From: Neisseria mucosa
GTDB taxonomy: Bacteria; Pseudomonadota; Gammaproteobacteria; Burkholderiales; Neisseriaceae
NCBI GenBank assembly: GCA_003028315.1
Contig: CP028150.1
Span: 372,001 to 436,000, forward strand
Direction: 5' to 3'
Length of the DNA: 64,000 nt
Part shown: in pieces, positions 1 through 8,070 of the stretch
Position numbering within the stretch: position 1 is the stretch's first letter
Layout: the number at the start of each line of letters is the position of its first letter
The notes under the pieces: generated by a model
Databases searched by the model: none
Told to the model about the DNA's origin: nothing
What the model saw: the letters and a program-made list of their open reading frames with translations, nothing else
Program-made: the position numbers and the translations under genes

Positions 1-36
1 AATAACTTTATTTTGCTTGTCGCTTTTGATAAGCAC

Positions 37-65
37 AAAAACCTCCTGCGTACAGGAGGTTTTTT
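37..65. terminator. Rho-independent terminator downstream of bamC
   Basis: The inverted repeat AAAAACCTCCTG / CAGGAGGTTTTTT with a 4-nt loop is followed by T on one strand and preceded by A on the other, so it can work in both directions. It lies just past the bamC stop. Confidence 0.8.
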
Positions 66-75
66 GAGAAGCGGA

Positions 76-1203
76 TTAGCGCAGTTCTGTATGCAGGCGG
101 CTGAGGAGTGTAGAGGCATCGCTGCCGTTGTATGCGCTGCCATCTTTGTTGAGAAGGCGGATTCGCGAACCGCCGTTAACAGGCTCGACGAATACGATGA
201 TTTCGGGGTAGGCTGCTGGTTTCTCAACTTTTTTGCCTTTGCCGAATATACGGCCGAAGAGGCCCGGTTTTTTCGTGGAAACGGCTTCGCTTTCGTTAGG
301 TGCCTGTTGAACCAAGAAGGCGTGGCGTTCGATGTTTTGACCCAAGACATTCAAGCCGATGCGGTCGAGGGCGAGCGCGGTGCGGCGCCAGTTGCGGCCG
401 TAGTCGCCGGAGACGAGCAGGGTGTTGCCGTCGATTCGCGCCAATTCGTTGCCGCTGCGTTTGGCGACGCTTTGGGACAGCGCATTTTCGGCTTGTTGCT
501 GATCGACGCCCATATATTGCATGAAGCGTGCGAGGAAGGCGGCTTCAAGATTTGGGTCGTTGGCGGCAGGCTGCCATGTGGTCGTGTCTTTGTTTTTGTC
601 TGCGTAAACTTCTTTCATGCCTTTGTGGGCGAAGAAGACGTCGGTCGTGCCGTTTTTGCTTTGTTCGATACGGATGATAAATTTATCGCGCTCGCTGGTG
701 GAATAGATGCCGCCTAAGCCGACTTTGTCCAAGAGGTGGCGCAGGCCGTCTTGCGGAATTTTCGCGCGGTTTTCAGCCCACTCGGTTTCCATTTGACCGA
801 TACCGGGTTCTTCGGATTTGATGTCGAAACCGTTTTCTTGCCAGAATGCTTTCAGCAAAGGCCAAATTTCGGCAGGAGATTTACCTTGGACTTCAACCCA
901 GCGTTGGTTGCCATCGCGTTCTAAACGGACGCCTTTGACGGATTTGAGGACTTCGGAGTTGGCGGCTTGTTGGGTTGCCGATGTGCGGCGGCTCAGGTCG
1001 CTGGCACGGACGGCACCGCTGCCCGCAGGTACTTGATAAAGATTGCCTTGATCGGGGTTAGTCAAATCAGGCGGTACTTCTAATTTGACGATTTTGCGTG
1101 TCTGGGTTTGGTAATCCAGCTTAGGCAGGTCTTTTTTGTTGCCTGAACAGGCAGTCATGCTGATCAGGGCGATTGCTACGACGACAGGTTTTATATAGGC
1201 CAT
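76..1203 (-). CDS. bamC: Outer membrane protein assembly factor BamC (lipoprotein)
   Basis: A 375-residue lipoprotein of the BAM complex, which folds beta-barrel proteins into the outer membrane. The start at 1203 gives a short lipoprotein signal peptide ending in a lipobox-like SMTAC before SG; the frame stays open further upstream, but that part runs into dapA and has no signal peptide. The early mature part has the unstructured LDYQTQ...KLEVPPDLTNP stretch typical of BamC/NlpB, followed by two helix-grip domains (about residues 95-200 and 240-375). It lies directly downstream of dapA, the same order as in E. coli, with a DUS hairpin between the two genes. The family call is firm; the exact length is set by the lipobox start. 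Confidence 0.93.
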   Translation of the reverse strand: MAYIKPVVVAIALISMTACSGNKKDLPKLDYQTQTRKIVKLEVPPDLTNPDQGNLYQVPAGSGAVRASDLSRRTSATQQAANSEVLKSVKGVRLERDGNQRWVEVQGKSPAEIWPLLKAFWQENGFDIKSEEPGIGQMETEWAENRAKIPQDGLRHLLDKVGLGGIYSTSERDKFIIRIEQSKNGTTDVFFAHKGMKEVYADKNKDTTTWQPAANDPNLEAAFLARFMQYMGVDQQQAENALSQSVAKRSGNELARIDGNTLLVSGDYGRNWRRTALALDRIGLNVLGQNIERHAFLVQQAPNESEAVSTKKPGLFGRIFGKGKKVEKPAAYPEIIVFVEPVNGGSRIRLLNKDGSAYNGSDASTLLSRLHTELR

Positions 1204-1237
1204 ATTGGTTTCCTGTGGGATGTGATGGGTTAACGGC

Positions 1238-1277
1238 AGGTCGTCTGAAAATTTGGAAACGGTTTTCAGACGACCTT
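1238..1277. terminator. DUS inverted-repeat hairpin between dapA and bamC
   Basis: AGGTCGTCTGAAAA and its complement TTTTCAGACGACCT flank a short loop. It lies between the dapA stop and the bamC start and may attenuate read-through. Confidence 0.7.
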
Positions 1278-1283
1278 TGCGGT

Positions 1284-2165
1284 TTATGCGGTGAGTTGTC
1301 CGGATTCTTGCAATGCGGCGCGGACTTTTGCCTGTCCGGCTTCGGTTAGGGGGACGAGCGGCAGGCGGACATAAGGGTCGCATTTGCCCAATGCGGAGAT
1401 GCCCCATTTGGGCGCGGCAGGACTTGGTTCGCAGAACATAGTGTTATAAATCGGAATCAGGCGGTCATTTAATTGACGAGCGGTCGCAATATCGCCTGCA
1501 AGGGCGGCGCGGCACATATCGGCGAAGAGTTTGGGGGCGACATTGGCGGCAACGGTCACAACGCCTTTCCCGCCGCAGAGCATGAAGGGCAGGCCGGTGG
1601 GGTCATCGCCGGAAAGGATGGTGAAACCTTCGGGCGCGTGTTTGATTAATTCGAGATTGCTGCCGATGTTGCCGCTGGCTTCTTTGACGCCGACGATGTT
1701 CGGGATTTTGGCAAGGCGCAGGATGGTGTCGTTGGTCATGCTGACGACGGTGCGGCCGGGTACATTGTAGATAATCATCGGAATCGAGGTGGATTCGGCG
1801 ATGGTTTTGAAATGTTGGTAAATGCCTTCTTGGGAGGGCTTGTTGTAATAGGGGACGACGGAGAGGGTGTAGTCTGCACCGGCTTTTTCGGCGGCGCGGG
1901 AGAGCGCGATGGCTTCGAGGGTGTTGTTGGCGCCGGTGCCGGCGATAACGGGAACACGCTTGTTGACGTGTTTGACCGTTTCTTCGATTACGCTTAAATG
2001 TTCTTCGACGGAGAGGGTGGCGGATTCGCCTGTCGTGCCGACGGCGACGATGCCGTCGGTACCGTTTTCGATATGCCAGTCGATCAAATCGCGGAGTTGT
2101 TCGTAATGGATGCTGCCGTCTTGATTCATGGGGGTAATCAGGGCAACCAAACTGCCTTGTAACAT
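1284..2165 (-). CDS. dapA: 4-hydroxy-tetrahydrodipicolinate synthase
   Basis: Condenses pyruvate with aspartate semialdehyde in the cytoplasmic lysine/diaminopimelate pathway. The 293-residue TIM barrel shows the GTTGES motif (residues 43-48), Tyr133 in YNVPGRT, Arg138, and the Schiff-base Lys161 in IVGVKEASGN. The start at 2165 (MLQGSLVALITPM) matches the family N-terminus and has an AAGG-type Shine-Dalgarno just upstream; a longer in-frame start at 2261 adds 32 unconserved residues and is rejected. First gene of a probable dapA-bamC unit. Confidence 0.97.
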   Translation of the reverse strand: MLQGSLVALITPMNQDGSIHYEQLRDLIDWHIENGTDGIVAVGTTGESATLSVEEHLSVIEETVKHVNKRVPVIAGTGANNTLEAIALSRAAEKAGADYTLSVVPYYNKPSQEGIYQHFKTIAESTSIPMIIYNVPGRTVVSMTNDTILRLAKIPNIVGVKEASGNIGSNLELIKHAPEGFTILSGDDPTGLPFMLCGGKGVVTVAANVAPKLFADMCRAALAGDIATARQLNDRLIPIYNTMFCEPSPAAPKWGISALGKCDPYVRLPLVPLTEAGQAKVRAALQESGQLTA

Positions 2166-2511
2166 AAGGAAACCTTTTATTTGTAGGGCGGAAGAGGGTT
2201 TGCTTCTAAAGGGAAGGAAATGCTTGGAATTGTAGCTTACTTTGTTGTTTGTGTGAAACATCTTGACCGGACGGTAGCCGTGCGAAGCTGAACGTAATGT
2301 TTATCTTAATGAATAATGATGTTTTTAATCAAAAATTTAGCATATTTTCATAGTGAAATGCCTGTCAAGGATTAAAAAGTGTTAAAGTCTTGCGGCGATG
2401 ATTTTTGCTTTATCGAAGCCCGTTTCAGACGACCTTTTTAAGTTTGTCCGACTGTGTATAATACCTTCCCTCATTTTTCATCTTCACACTCTATTTAAAT
2501 TTCTCAACAAA
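2166..2511. promoter_or_regulatory. Divergent promoter region, dapA / azlC
   Basis: A 346-bp AT-rich spacer between divergent genes. It contains one DUS copy (about 2430) and, toward azlC, an extended -10-like TGTGTATAAT whose hexamer lies at 2457-2462, about 50 bp before the azlC start. No convincing -35 was found. No gene was seen here. Confidence 0.45.
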
Positions 2512-3222
2512 ATGACACACCCAAATTCCCCGCAATCCGAATTTTTACGCGGCATCAAAGAATGTTCGCCCATGCTTATCGGGCTTTTGCCGTGGGCGCT
2601 GATACTCGGCGTACAAGGCGGGCAGAAAGGGATGAGCTGGCTGGAAATGCTGCTGATGACGGGCATGAACTTTGCCGGCGGCTCGGAATTTGCAGCGGTC
2701 AACTTGTGGGCAAATCCGTTGCCGATACTGATCATCGCCACCGTTACCTTCATGATTAATTCGCGCCATATTCTGATGGGGGCGGCAATCGCGCCTTATA
2801 TGCGGGATATGCCGCTGAAAAAAGCCATGCCCGCGCTGTTTTTTATGTGCGACGAAAGTTGGGCGCTGGCGTTTGCGGAAATCCAAAAGCGCAAGGCGAT
2901 GGGGCTGCCGGCGTTCAATATGCCTTATTACGCGGGAGTGTGCTTTATCCTGTATACCACTTGGATCGGCTTTGCGGCGTTTGGCGCGGCGGTCGGGCCG
3001 ATGTTCGGCGATGTCGCGGCATGGGGTTTCGGCATGGCGTTTCCCGCCGTGTTTTTGGTGCTGCTGCGCGGTATGTGGAAAAGCTTTAAGGCGGCACGCC
3101 CTTGGTTCGTCAGCCTGATTGTGGCGTGCGGGACTTATTTGTCAGTGGACGGGCATTGGTATGTGCCGATGGGTGCGATTTCCGGCCTGCTTGCCGCCTA
3201 TCTTTGGGGTGAGAAGGAATGA
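2512..3222 (+). CDS. azlC: AzlC family branched-chain amino acid exporter, large subunit
   Basis: Large membrane subunit of a two-component branched-chain amino acid exporter (AzlC/YgaZ family). The 236 residues show the family signatures GLLPWALILGVQ (about residues 22-33), GGSEFAAV and MINSRHILMGAA, with multiple hydrophobic segments. The start MTHPNSPQSEF at 2512 was chosen because the upstream in-frame extension from 2398 covers the DUS and the -10 box. The stop overlaps the azlD start by 4 bp (ATGA), so the pair is translationally coupled. The substrate is inferred from the family. Confidence 0.9.
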   Translation: MTHPNSPQSEFLRGIKECSPMLIGLLPWALILGVQGGQKGMSWLEMLLMTGMNFAGGSEFAAVNLWANPLPILIIATVTFMINSRHILMGAAIAPYMRDMPLKKAMPALFFMCDESWALAFAEIQKRKAMGLPAFNMPYYAGVCFILYTTWIGFAAFGAAVGPMFGDVAAWGFGMAFPAVFLVLLRGMWKSFKAARPWFVSLIVACGTYLSVDGHWYVPMGAISGLLAAYLWGEKE

Positions 3223-3527
3223 AGGATTTGCTCTCTTGGCAGTCGTTCCTGCTGTTTGCCAGTATGCTGGCGGTAACGTATTCCACCCGCCTTATTGGTT
3301 TTTTCGCTTTACGCAACCGCACCTTAAGCCACCGCGCACAAATCGTGATGGAAGCCGCGCCGGGTTGCGTGTTGATTTCCGTCATCGCGCCTTATTTCGT
3401 ATCCGACAAGCCGCACGAGCTGATTGCCATTGCGCTGACCGTGCTTGCCGCAAGCAGGTTTTCCATGTTGGTTACCGTGTTGATCGGCGTGGGCAGTTCG
3501 GGGTTGTTGGGATATTTGATGCGCTAG
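3219..3527 (+). CDS. azlD: AzlD family branched-chain amino acid transport protein, small subunit
   Basis: A 102-residue protein with three to four predicted membrane segments, the partner of AzlC in branched-chain amino acid export. Family features are the FLLFASMLAVTYSTRLIGF N-terminal helix and the conserved MEAAPGCVLISVIAP segment. It starts inside the azlC stop (ATGA overlap). Length is normal for AzlD. Confidence 0.88.
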   Translation: MKDLLSWQSFLLFASMLAVTYSTRLIGFFALRNRTLSHRAQIVMEAAPGCVLISVIAPYFVSDKPHELIAIALTVLAASRFSMLVTVLIGVGSSGLLGYLMR

Positions 3528-3582
3528 GCGGCTGCATTTGAGTGAAACCGGTTACACCTGCTTTCAGACGACCTTATCTTGT

Positions 3583-3588
3583 TATAAT
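3583..3588 (+). promoter_or_regulatory. Candidate -10 box for rlmB
   Basis: A consensus TATAAT lies 31 bp upstream of the rlmB start, between the two arms of a DUS inverted repeat (about 3562-3599). The -35 is poor. The DUS pair may both end azlD transcription and surround this promoter. Confidence 0.4.
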
Positions 3589-3618
3589 GTCGTCTGAAAT
3601 TTTTTATAAAGCAAAATC

Positions 3619-4368
3619 ATGGCAAACCAAAGACTCATCTACGGCTTCCACGCCGTCAACGCCCGCCTGTGGCAAAATCCGAAATCGATTACCGAACTCT
3701 ACGTCCAAGAAGGCAAAAACGATGCCCGCACGCGCGACGTGTTGGAGAAAGCGGCAAACGAAAACGTGCGCGTACACTTCGCCGACGCCGACCGCCTCAA
3801 CGCCATCAGCAAAAGCGCGCGGCATCAGGGCGTGGTCGGGTTTATCGATGCTTCCAAAAACCACGTCCACCTCGAAGACGTATTGGAAAACCTGAGCGAA
3901 CCGCCGCTATTGCTGATACTCGACGGCATCACCGACCCGCACAACCTCGGCGCGTGCCTGCGTACCGCCGACGCAATGGGCGTACACGCCGTCATCGCGC
4001 CGAAAGACAAAAGCGCGGGGCTGAACGCCACCGTCAGCAAAGTCGCCTGCGGCGCGGCAGAAACCGTCCCCTACATCACCGTAACCAACCTCGCCCGCAC
4101 CCTGCGCGAGCTGAAAGAATACGGCATCTGGATCATCGGCACCGACATGGGCGGCGATGCCGACCTCTACCATTGCGACCTGCCCGACAGCGCGGCATGG
4201 GTGATGGGCAACGAAGGCGAAGGCATGCGCCGCCTGACGCGCGAACATTGCGACATGCTGGTGTCGATACCCATGTTCGGCACGGTCGAAAGCATGAACG
4301 TCTCCGTCAGCGCAGGCATGGTGTTGAGCGAAACGCGCCGTCAACGGGTGTTGAAGGCAGAGAAATAG
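3619..4368 (+). CDS. rlmB: 23S rRNA (guanosine(2251)-2'-O)-methyltransferase RlmB
   Basis: SpoU-class SAM-dependent 2'-O-methyltransferase acting on the 23S rRNA P-loop. The 249 residues have an N-terminal RNA-binding (L30e-like) domain (residues 1-75, starting RLIYGFHAVNA) and a knotted C-terminal domain with all three SpoU motifs: DPHNLGACLRTAD (106-118), MGNEGEGM (196-203) and MNVSVSAG (226-233). Asn109, Glu199 and Asn227 are the expected catalytic/SAM positions. Length matches E. coli RlmB. It appears to be transcribed alone, with a DUS hairpin behind it. Confidence 0.96.
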   Translation: MANQRLIYGFHAVNARLWQNPKSITELYVQEGKNDARTRDVLEKAANENVRVHFADADRLNAISKSARHQGVVGFIDASKNHVHLEDVLENLSEPPLLLILDGITDPHNLGACLRTADAMGVHAVIAPKDKSAGLNATVSKVACGAAETVPYITVTNLARTLRELKEYGIWIIGTDMGGDADLYHCDLPDSAAWVMGNEGEGMRRLTREHCDMLVSIPMFGTVESMNVSVSAGMVLSETRRQRVLKAEK

Positions 4369-4390
4369 GGCTTGGGTTTGTGAACGGAAG

Positions 4391-4432
4391 ACGTCGTCTG
4401 AAAACCGGAAATTTGGTTTTCAGACGACGTTT
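4391..4432. terminator. DUS-variant hairpin terminator after rlmB
   Basis: Long perfect stem built on ACGTCGTCTGAAAACC and its complement, followed by T6. It is the exact reverse complement of the hairpin at 4656-4700. Confidence 0.8.
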
Positions 4433-4455
4433 TTTATAGGCAGATTAGCACCGTC

Positions 4456-4553
4456 ATTCCCGCGCAGGCGGGAATCCATCGTAAGACCTAAGAAACCTTT
4501 ATTTGAAAAACAGTTTCCGAATTTCAAAAATGGATTCCCGCCTGCGCGGGAAT
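4456..4553. repeat. Pair of dRS3 repeats with spacer
   Basis: Two 20-bp dRS3 units (ATTCCC-N8-GGGAAT) at 4456-4475 and 4534-4553, inverted relative to each other, with an AT-rich spacer. This is a typical neisserial intergenic repeat array. With the flanking hairpins it fills the 348-bp rlmB-ldh gap; no gene was seen there. Confidence 0.85.
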
Positions 4554-4655
4554 GACGACAACCGGTAAATTGCGTATCGAAAATAAAGTAACTAGGTATT
4601 TTGTATTTGAATTTAGACTATTGACAGATTAACTTCGTCCTATCCCTATATAGCA

Positions 4656-4700
4656 AACGTCGTCTGAAAACCAAATTTCCGGTTTTCAGACGACGTTTTA
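4656..4700. terminator. DUS-variant hairpin terminator after ldh
   Basis: Stem AACGTCGTCTGAAAACC with its complement, placed just past the ldh stop (minus strand). Mirror image of the 4391-4432 hairpin. Confidence 0.8.
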
Positions 4701-4716
4701 TTCAAAGATTATCTCT

Positions 4717-5670
4717 TTATCCGACCATTTCATCGACTTTGCGTTGATAGCTTTTCAACAGCTCCGCCGAGCGGGCGAAGCGTTCGGCTTCGTCGTCGGA
4801 AAGTTGCAGGTCGATGATGCGGACCGCGCCTTGGCGGTTGACGACGGTCGGTACGCCGATATACACGCCGTTTTGTCCGAACTCGCCTTCAAGCAGGGTG
4901 GAGACGGGCAGCACGACGCCTTGATTGTGCAGGATGGCGTTGGAGATGCGGCTCAAGCCCATGCCGATGCCGTGGCTGGTCGAGCCTTTGGCGGCGATGA
5001 CTTCGTAGGCGGCATTGCGCACGGTGGTATAGATTTTGTCCATACGCGCCTGCCCGTCTTCTGATTGTTCCAACATCTTCTGAACCGACATACCCGCGAT
5101 GTTGGCGGTACTCCAAAGCGCAATGATGCTGTCGCCGTGTTCGCCAATCATCATGGCATCGACGCTCCAAGGCGCGACGTCGAATTCGTTGCCCAGACAA
5201 ACGCGGAAACGGGCGGAGTCAAGGATAGTGCCCGAGCCGATAACGCGCTCTTTGGGCAGGCCTGAAAAGCGCAGGACGGCATAAGACAGTACGTCCACAG
5301 GATTGGAGGCGACCAAGAAAATGCCGTCAAAGCCCGAAGCCATGACTTTCGAAACGATGTCGCGGAAGATGCGCAGGTTTTTGTCGATTAAGTCCAAACG
5401 GGTTTCGCCGGGAGCCTGCGCCGCGCCCGCGCAAATACACACGATGTCTGCATCCGAGCAATCATCGTAATCGCCGACGTAAATGCGCGCAGGCGAGGCG
5501 GCATAAGGCATTCCGTGGCGGAAGTCGCGCGCTTCGCCTTCCGCGCGCGTGCGGTTGATGTCGATTAAAACCATGTCGTCGCACAAGGCTTGGTTGAGCA
5601 TGGAATAGGCATAGCTGACCCCGACCGCGCCCAAGCCTACAACGACCACCTTATTACCAACTTTTTTCAT
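4717..5670 (-). CDS. ldh: NAD-dependent L-lactate dehydrogenase
   Basis: A 317-residue soluble oxidoreductase interconverting pyruvate and L-lactate with NADH. Evidence: N-terminal Rossmann motif VVVVGLGAVGVSYAY, the acidic residue of NAD enzymes at the end of strand 2 (MVLIDINRTRAEGEARDF), the VASNPVDVLSYAV loop, and the proton-acceptor His in MIGEHGDS. The substrate loop is AGAAQAPGETRLDL, with Gln where malate dehydrogenases have Arg, supporting LDH over MDH. The start at 5670 (MKKVGNKVVVVG) removes a 14-residue unconserved extension. This is the allosteric/fermentative Ldh type and differs from the membrane flavin LldD or LdhD of pathogenic Neisseria. Monocistronic; divergent from the fHbp-like gene. 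Confidence 0.9.
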   Translation of the reverse strand: MKKVGNKVVVVGLGAVGVSYAYSMLNQALCDDMVLIDINRTRAEGEARDFRHGMPYAASPARIYVGDYDDCSDADIVCICAGAAQAPGETRLDLIDKNLRIFRDIVSKVMASGFDGIFLVASNPVDVLSYAVLRFSGLPKERVIGSGTILDSARFRVCLGNEFDVAPWSVDAMMIGEHGDSIIALWSTANIAGMSVQKMLEQSEDGQARMDKIYTTVRNAAYEVIAAKGSTSHGIGMGLSRISNAILHNQGVVLPVSTLLEGEFGQNGVYIGVPTVVNRQGAVRIIDLQLSDDEAERFARSAELLKSYQRKVDEMVG

Positions 5671-6009
5671 GTTTGTTCCTGTTTGTTTGTGAATAGGAAT
5701 TATTAATAACACTTGGACGGGGTGGCGTCAAATTTCAGACGACCTGTTTGCTTTGTAGCGGATTGTAATGGAAAAATAAGCACATAAGCCATTTACTGGT
5801 CAGGGCGGGAGCAATGGCAAGAAAAGCAGGAAAGAGGATTGATATAATGAAGTATATTTATTTTGATTTAAGTCATGAATATCATCATAAAACCGTTATA
5901 GTATAACTTACGGAGTGTATCCGAAGATTCGGACGGATTTTGTTTGCAGACATTGCCGCCGAAATACGGAGACACAATAGTCATGAATCACGATAATGAA
6001 AGGAAACGA
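5671..6009. promoter_or_regulatory. Divergent promoter region, ldh / fHbp-like lipoprotein
   Basis: A 339-bp AT-rich spacer with one DUS (about 5735-5747). A -10-like TATAAC at 5902-5907 faces the lipoprotein gene. I looked for an FNR-type TTGAT-N4-ATCAA site, as controls meningococcal fhbp, and found only a half-site (TTGAT at 5863-5867). Confidence 0.35.
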
Positions 6010-6804
6010 ATGAAAGCGAAATCTTTATTGGCGGTTTTGGCTGCCACCTGCATTTTGTCCGCTTGCAGCAGCGCAGGCAGCAGCTTGGCGGACGGGCTGA
6101 CCAAACCGTTTGATCCTAATGCAAAAGATTGGAAGCAACTGACTGTTTCCGAATCTGTTCCCGATGGCGGCGTATTGGAGTTGACCGACAGGGGCGGTAA
6201 AACCCAAACCCTGAAAAAAGGCGGGGTTTTGGATACGGGTTATCTGAAAAACGACCGTGTTTCCGATTTTGACTATGTGAAAAAAATCCATGTAAATGGA
6301 CAACTTATCGAATTGGAGCGCGGTGATTTCTTGGTGTATAAACAAAACCATTCCATCGTTGCCGCCACTTTGGCAAAGCAGAAAACCAATCCGGCAGATG
6401 GAGCGCGTTCTGAGGCATTCGATTTTCATGTTAACGAAATTCAGGGGCAGGACATTGCTTTCGGTAATCTGCCTAAATTGGGGCAAATAAACTACAAAGG
6501 TATCGCGTTCAACGGCGACGACCGCAGCGGGCGTTTGTCTTATACGGTTGATTTTGAGAAGAAACAAGGCAGCGGCAGCATCAGCGGAATGTATAGCGGC
6601 TATAACGTCGAATTGGCGAAAACCGATATTCAGACCATGGCCAACGGCTCAGGCTTGAGCGGCAAAGCCATGAAGGACGGTGTAGAAAAAGGTAGTTACG
6701 AGCTGAAGCTTTTCGGCAGTAAAGCCGAAGAAATTGCCGGTAAGGCTAAAATCAACGACGGCGGTAAAATTCAGGAAATCGGTTTGGCCGGTAAGAAAGA
6801 GTAA
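6010..6804 (+). CDS. Factor H-binding protein-like lipoprotein
   Basis: A 264-residue predicted surface lipoprotein. The start at 6010 has a good AGGAAA ribosome site and gives a signal peptide ending LSAC before SSAGSSLADGL, which closely parallels meningococcal fHbp (LP2086). Further parallels with fHbp as I remember it: VNGQLIELERGDFLVYKQNH (fHbp: [20 protein letters not shown]), LKNDRVSDFDYVKKI, KGIAFNGDDRSGRLSYTVDF, and the ending KLFGSKAEEIAGKAKI...IGLAGKKE (fHbp: FGEKAQEVAGSAEV...IGLAAKQ). The two-barrel fold is therefore expected. Whether it binds complement factor H is unknown, because the binding residues differ among homologues. Longer in-frame starts at 5944 and 5983 exist but would bury the signal peptide. 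Confidence 0.85.
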   Translation: MKAKSLLAVLAATCILSACSSAGSSLADGLTKPFDPNAKDWKQLTVSESVPDGGVLELTDRGGKTQTLKKGGVLDTGYLKNDRVSDFDYVKKIHVNGQLIELERGDFLVYKQNHSIVAATLAKQKTNPADGARSEAFDFHVNEIQGQDIAFGNLPKLGQINYKGIAFNGDDRSGRLSYTVDFEKKQGSGSISGMYSGYNVELAKTDIQTMANGSGLSGKAMKDGVEKGSYELKLFGSKAEEIAGKAKINDGGKIQEIGLAGKKE

Positions 6805-6831
6805 GGTAGGACATTTCTCAGTCTGACGGAC

Positions 6832-6882
6832 AAGGTCGTCTGAAACCTTTATTTTAGATAAAAGGTTTCAGACGACCTTTTT
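6832..6882. terminator. DUS hairpin terminator after the fHbp-like gene
   Basis: AAGGTCGTCTGAAACCTTT paired with AAAGGTTTCAGACGACCTT, followed by T5. Confidence 0.85.
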
Positions 6883-6937
6883 GTATCGGCAATTTGGAAA
6901 ATATAGCTAAATTACTTTATTTTCGATACGCAACTTA

Positions 6938-7080
6938 CTGGGTATCATCGTTCCCACGCAGGCGGGAATCCATTTTTGAGATTCAGAAACTGTTTTTCAA
7001 ATCAAGGTTTCTCAAGTTTTACGATGGATTTCCGCCGTAGCCTGTCCTCGCGTAGGCGAGGGGGCGGGAATGACGGAATT
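6938..7080. repeat. Degenerate dRS3 repeat array
   Basis: TTCCC-N8-GGGAAT at 6951-6968 and a degraded partner with GCGTAGGCGAGGGGGCGGGAATGAC at about 7049-7074, joined by the same AT-rich spacer type as at 4456-4553. Fills most of the 342-bp gap between convergent genes; no gene seen. Confidence 0.6.
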
Positions 7081-7147
7081 TCATGACATTCTGTATTTAA
7101 AGTTAAGTATGTTTGCTATATGGTTTGTAGGTGTGGATGCTTTGGAC

Positions 7148-7999
7148 TCAAGCAACTTTCATGATGCGTTCGATTTCATGCCAAAAGCCGTCGGGGCGCA
7201 ATTCGAGTTTGGCAATTAAGCCGCTTTCGATTTGGCGGACGTCTCGGTCGGACAAGGTTTGCGCCTCGGCGACGCGGGCGGGGGCAAGGTATGCCATGCG
7301 GTCGATGAAGTGGTAGCGTGCGCCTTCGGCGGTCGGATATGCCGGCCAGTCGCGGACGAAGACGCCGCGCCAGCAGTATGGGTTCAGCGGGGCTTCGGCG
7401 GAATCTGCGCCGACGGGGAAAAAGCCGATGCCGCGTATGATTGAGGCGGGTTTCGGCGCGTCGGGGAGGCGGTTTTGCCGCAGGGTTTCGCTGCCTTCGG
7501 GGGATTGAAGCAGGGCGAGTTGGCGGGGCAGTTTGGCGGCTTTGGCGGCGAGGGTGTCTTTGGAATTGAGTCCGCACAGGTCTGCGGATTTGCCGCTGCC
7601 GCTGCCGTAATATTTGCAGGTCAGTTCGATATGATAGGGTTTGCCGTTGATGGAGGCGATGAAATCGGCGGCGCCTTGCGTGAGGTCGTCTGAAAACACG
7701 GGCAGATTATAGGCGTGCAATTCGGTATGCGGCGCGTGGGTGAACCAAAATGCGAGCAGGCGTTCGGCGTAGATGCCGAGTCGGTTGCCGAAGGGGGCGT
7801 GTTCGGCGAGATAGTCGTTGAGCGGGGCGGGATTACCGTCCAAATCCAAAAGATAGCCGAAGCCGCGTTCGCCCAACAGTTCGCGCACGCTCAGTTCACA
7901 GCCGCTTTGCCAAAGCGGCGGAGCGGTCAGCAGGGTGGCGAGGTCGCGGACGGACGGGGTGGCGAGTTTCCACCAAAGGGCATCTAGGGCGTAGTTCAT
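7148..7999 (-). CDS. DUF1853 family protein
   Basis: A 283-residue protein of unknown function. The start at 7999 (MNYALDALWWKLATPSVRDLATLL) fits the family N-terminus, where a W-x-L-x-x-P-x-V-R-D-L-A motif is conserved; the extension to 8047 only covers a DUS hairpin. The middle (about 120-170) reads FSDDLTQGAADFI...YHIELTCKYY, with the spacing D...E-x-x-x-K of a PD-(D/E)xK-like nuclease core; that reading is inference. No signal peptide or membrane segments. Downstream of trmJ on the same strand, with a DUS hairpin between. Confidence 0.75.
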   Translation of the reverse strand: MNYALDALWWKLATPSVRDLATLLTAPPLWQSGCELSVRELLGERGFGYLLDLDGNPAPLNDYLAEHAPFGNRLGIYAERLLAFWFTHAPHTELHAYNLPVFSDDLTQGAADFIASINGKPYHIELTCKYYGSGSGKSADLCGLNSKDTLAAKAAKLPRQLALLQSPEGSETLRQNRLPDAPKPASIIRGIGFFPVGADSAEAPLNPYCWRGVFVRDWPAYPTAEGARYHFIDRMAYLAPARVAEAQTLSDRDVRQIESGLIAKLELRPDGFWHEIERIMKVA

Positions 8000-8026
8000 G
8001 GCTGTATCTGGTTGATAGTTTGGCTG

Positions 8027-8070
8027 AGGTCGTCTGAAAACTTGCAATCAAGTTTTCAGATGACCTTTTT
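8027..8070. terminator. DUS hairpin between trmJ and the DUF1853 gene
   Basis: AGGTCGTCTGAAAACTTG with a one-base-mismatched complement (CAAGTTTTCAGATGACCT), abutting the trmJ stop. Confidence 0.7.

Noticed and set aside
3669..4439. A 256-codon Arg-rich frame overlapping rlmB
   Set aside because: Extreme Arg/His/Pro content is typical of an out-of-frame reading; rlmB is certain in the other frame.
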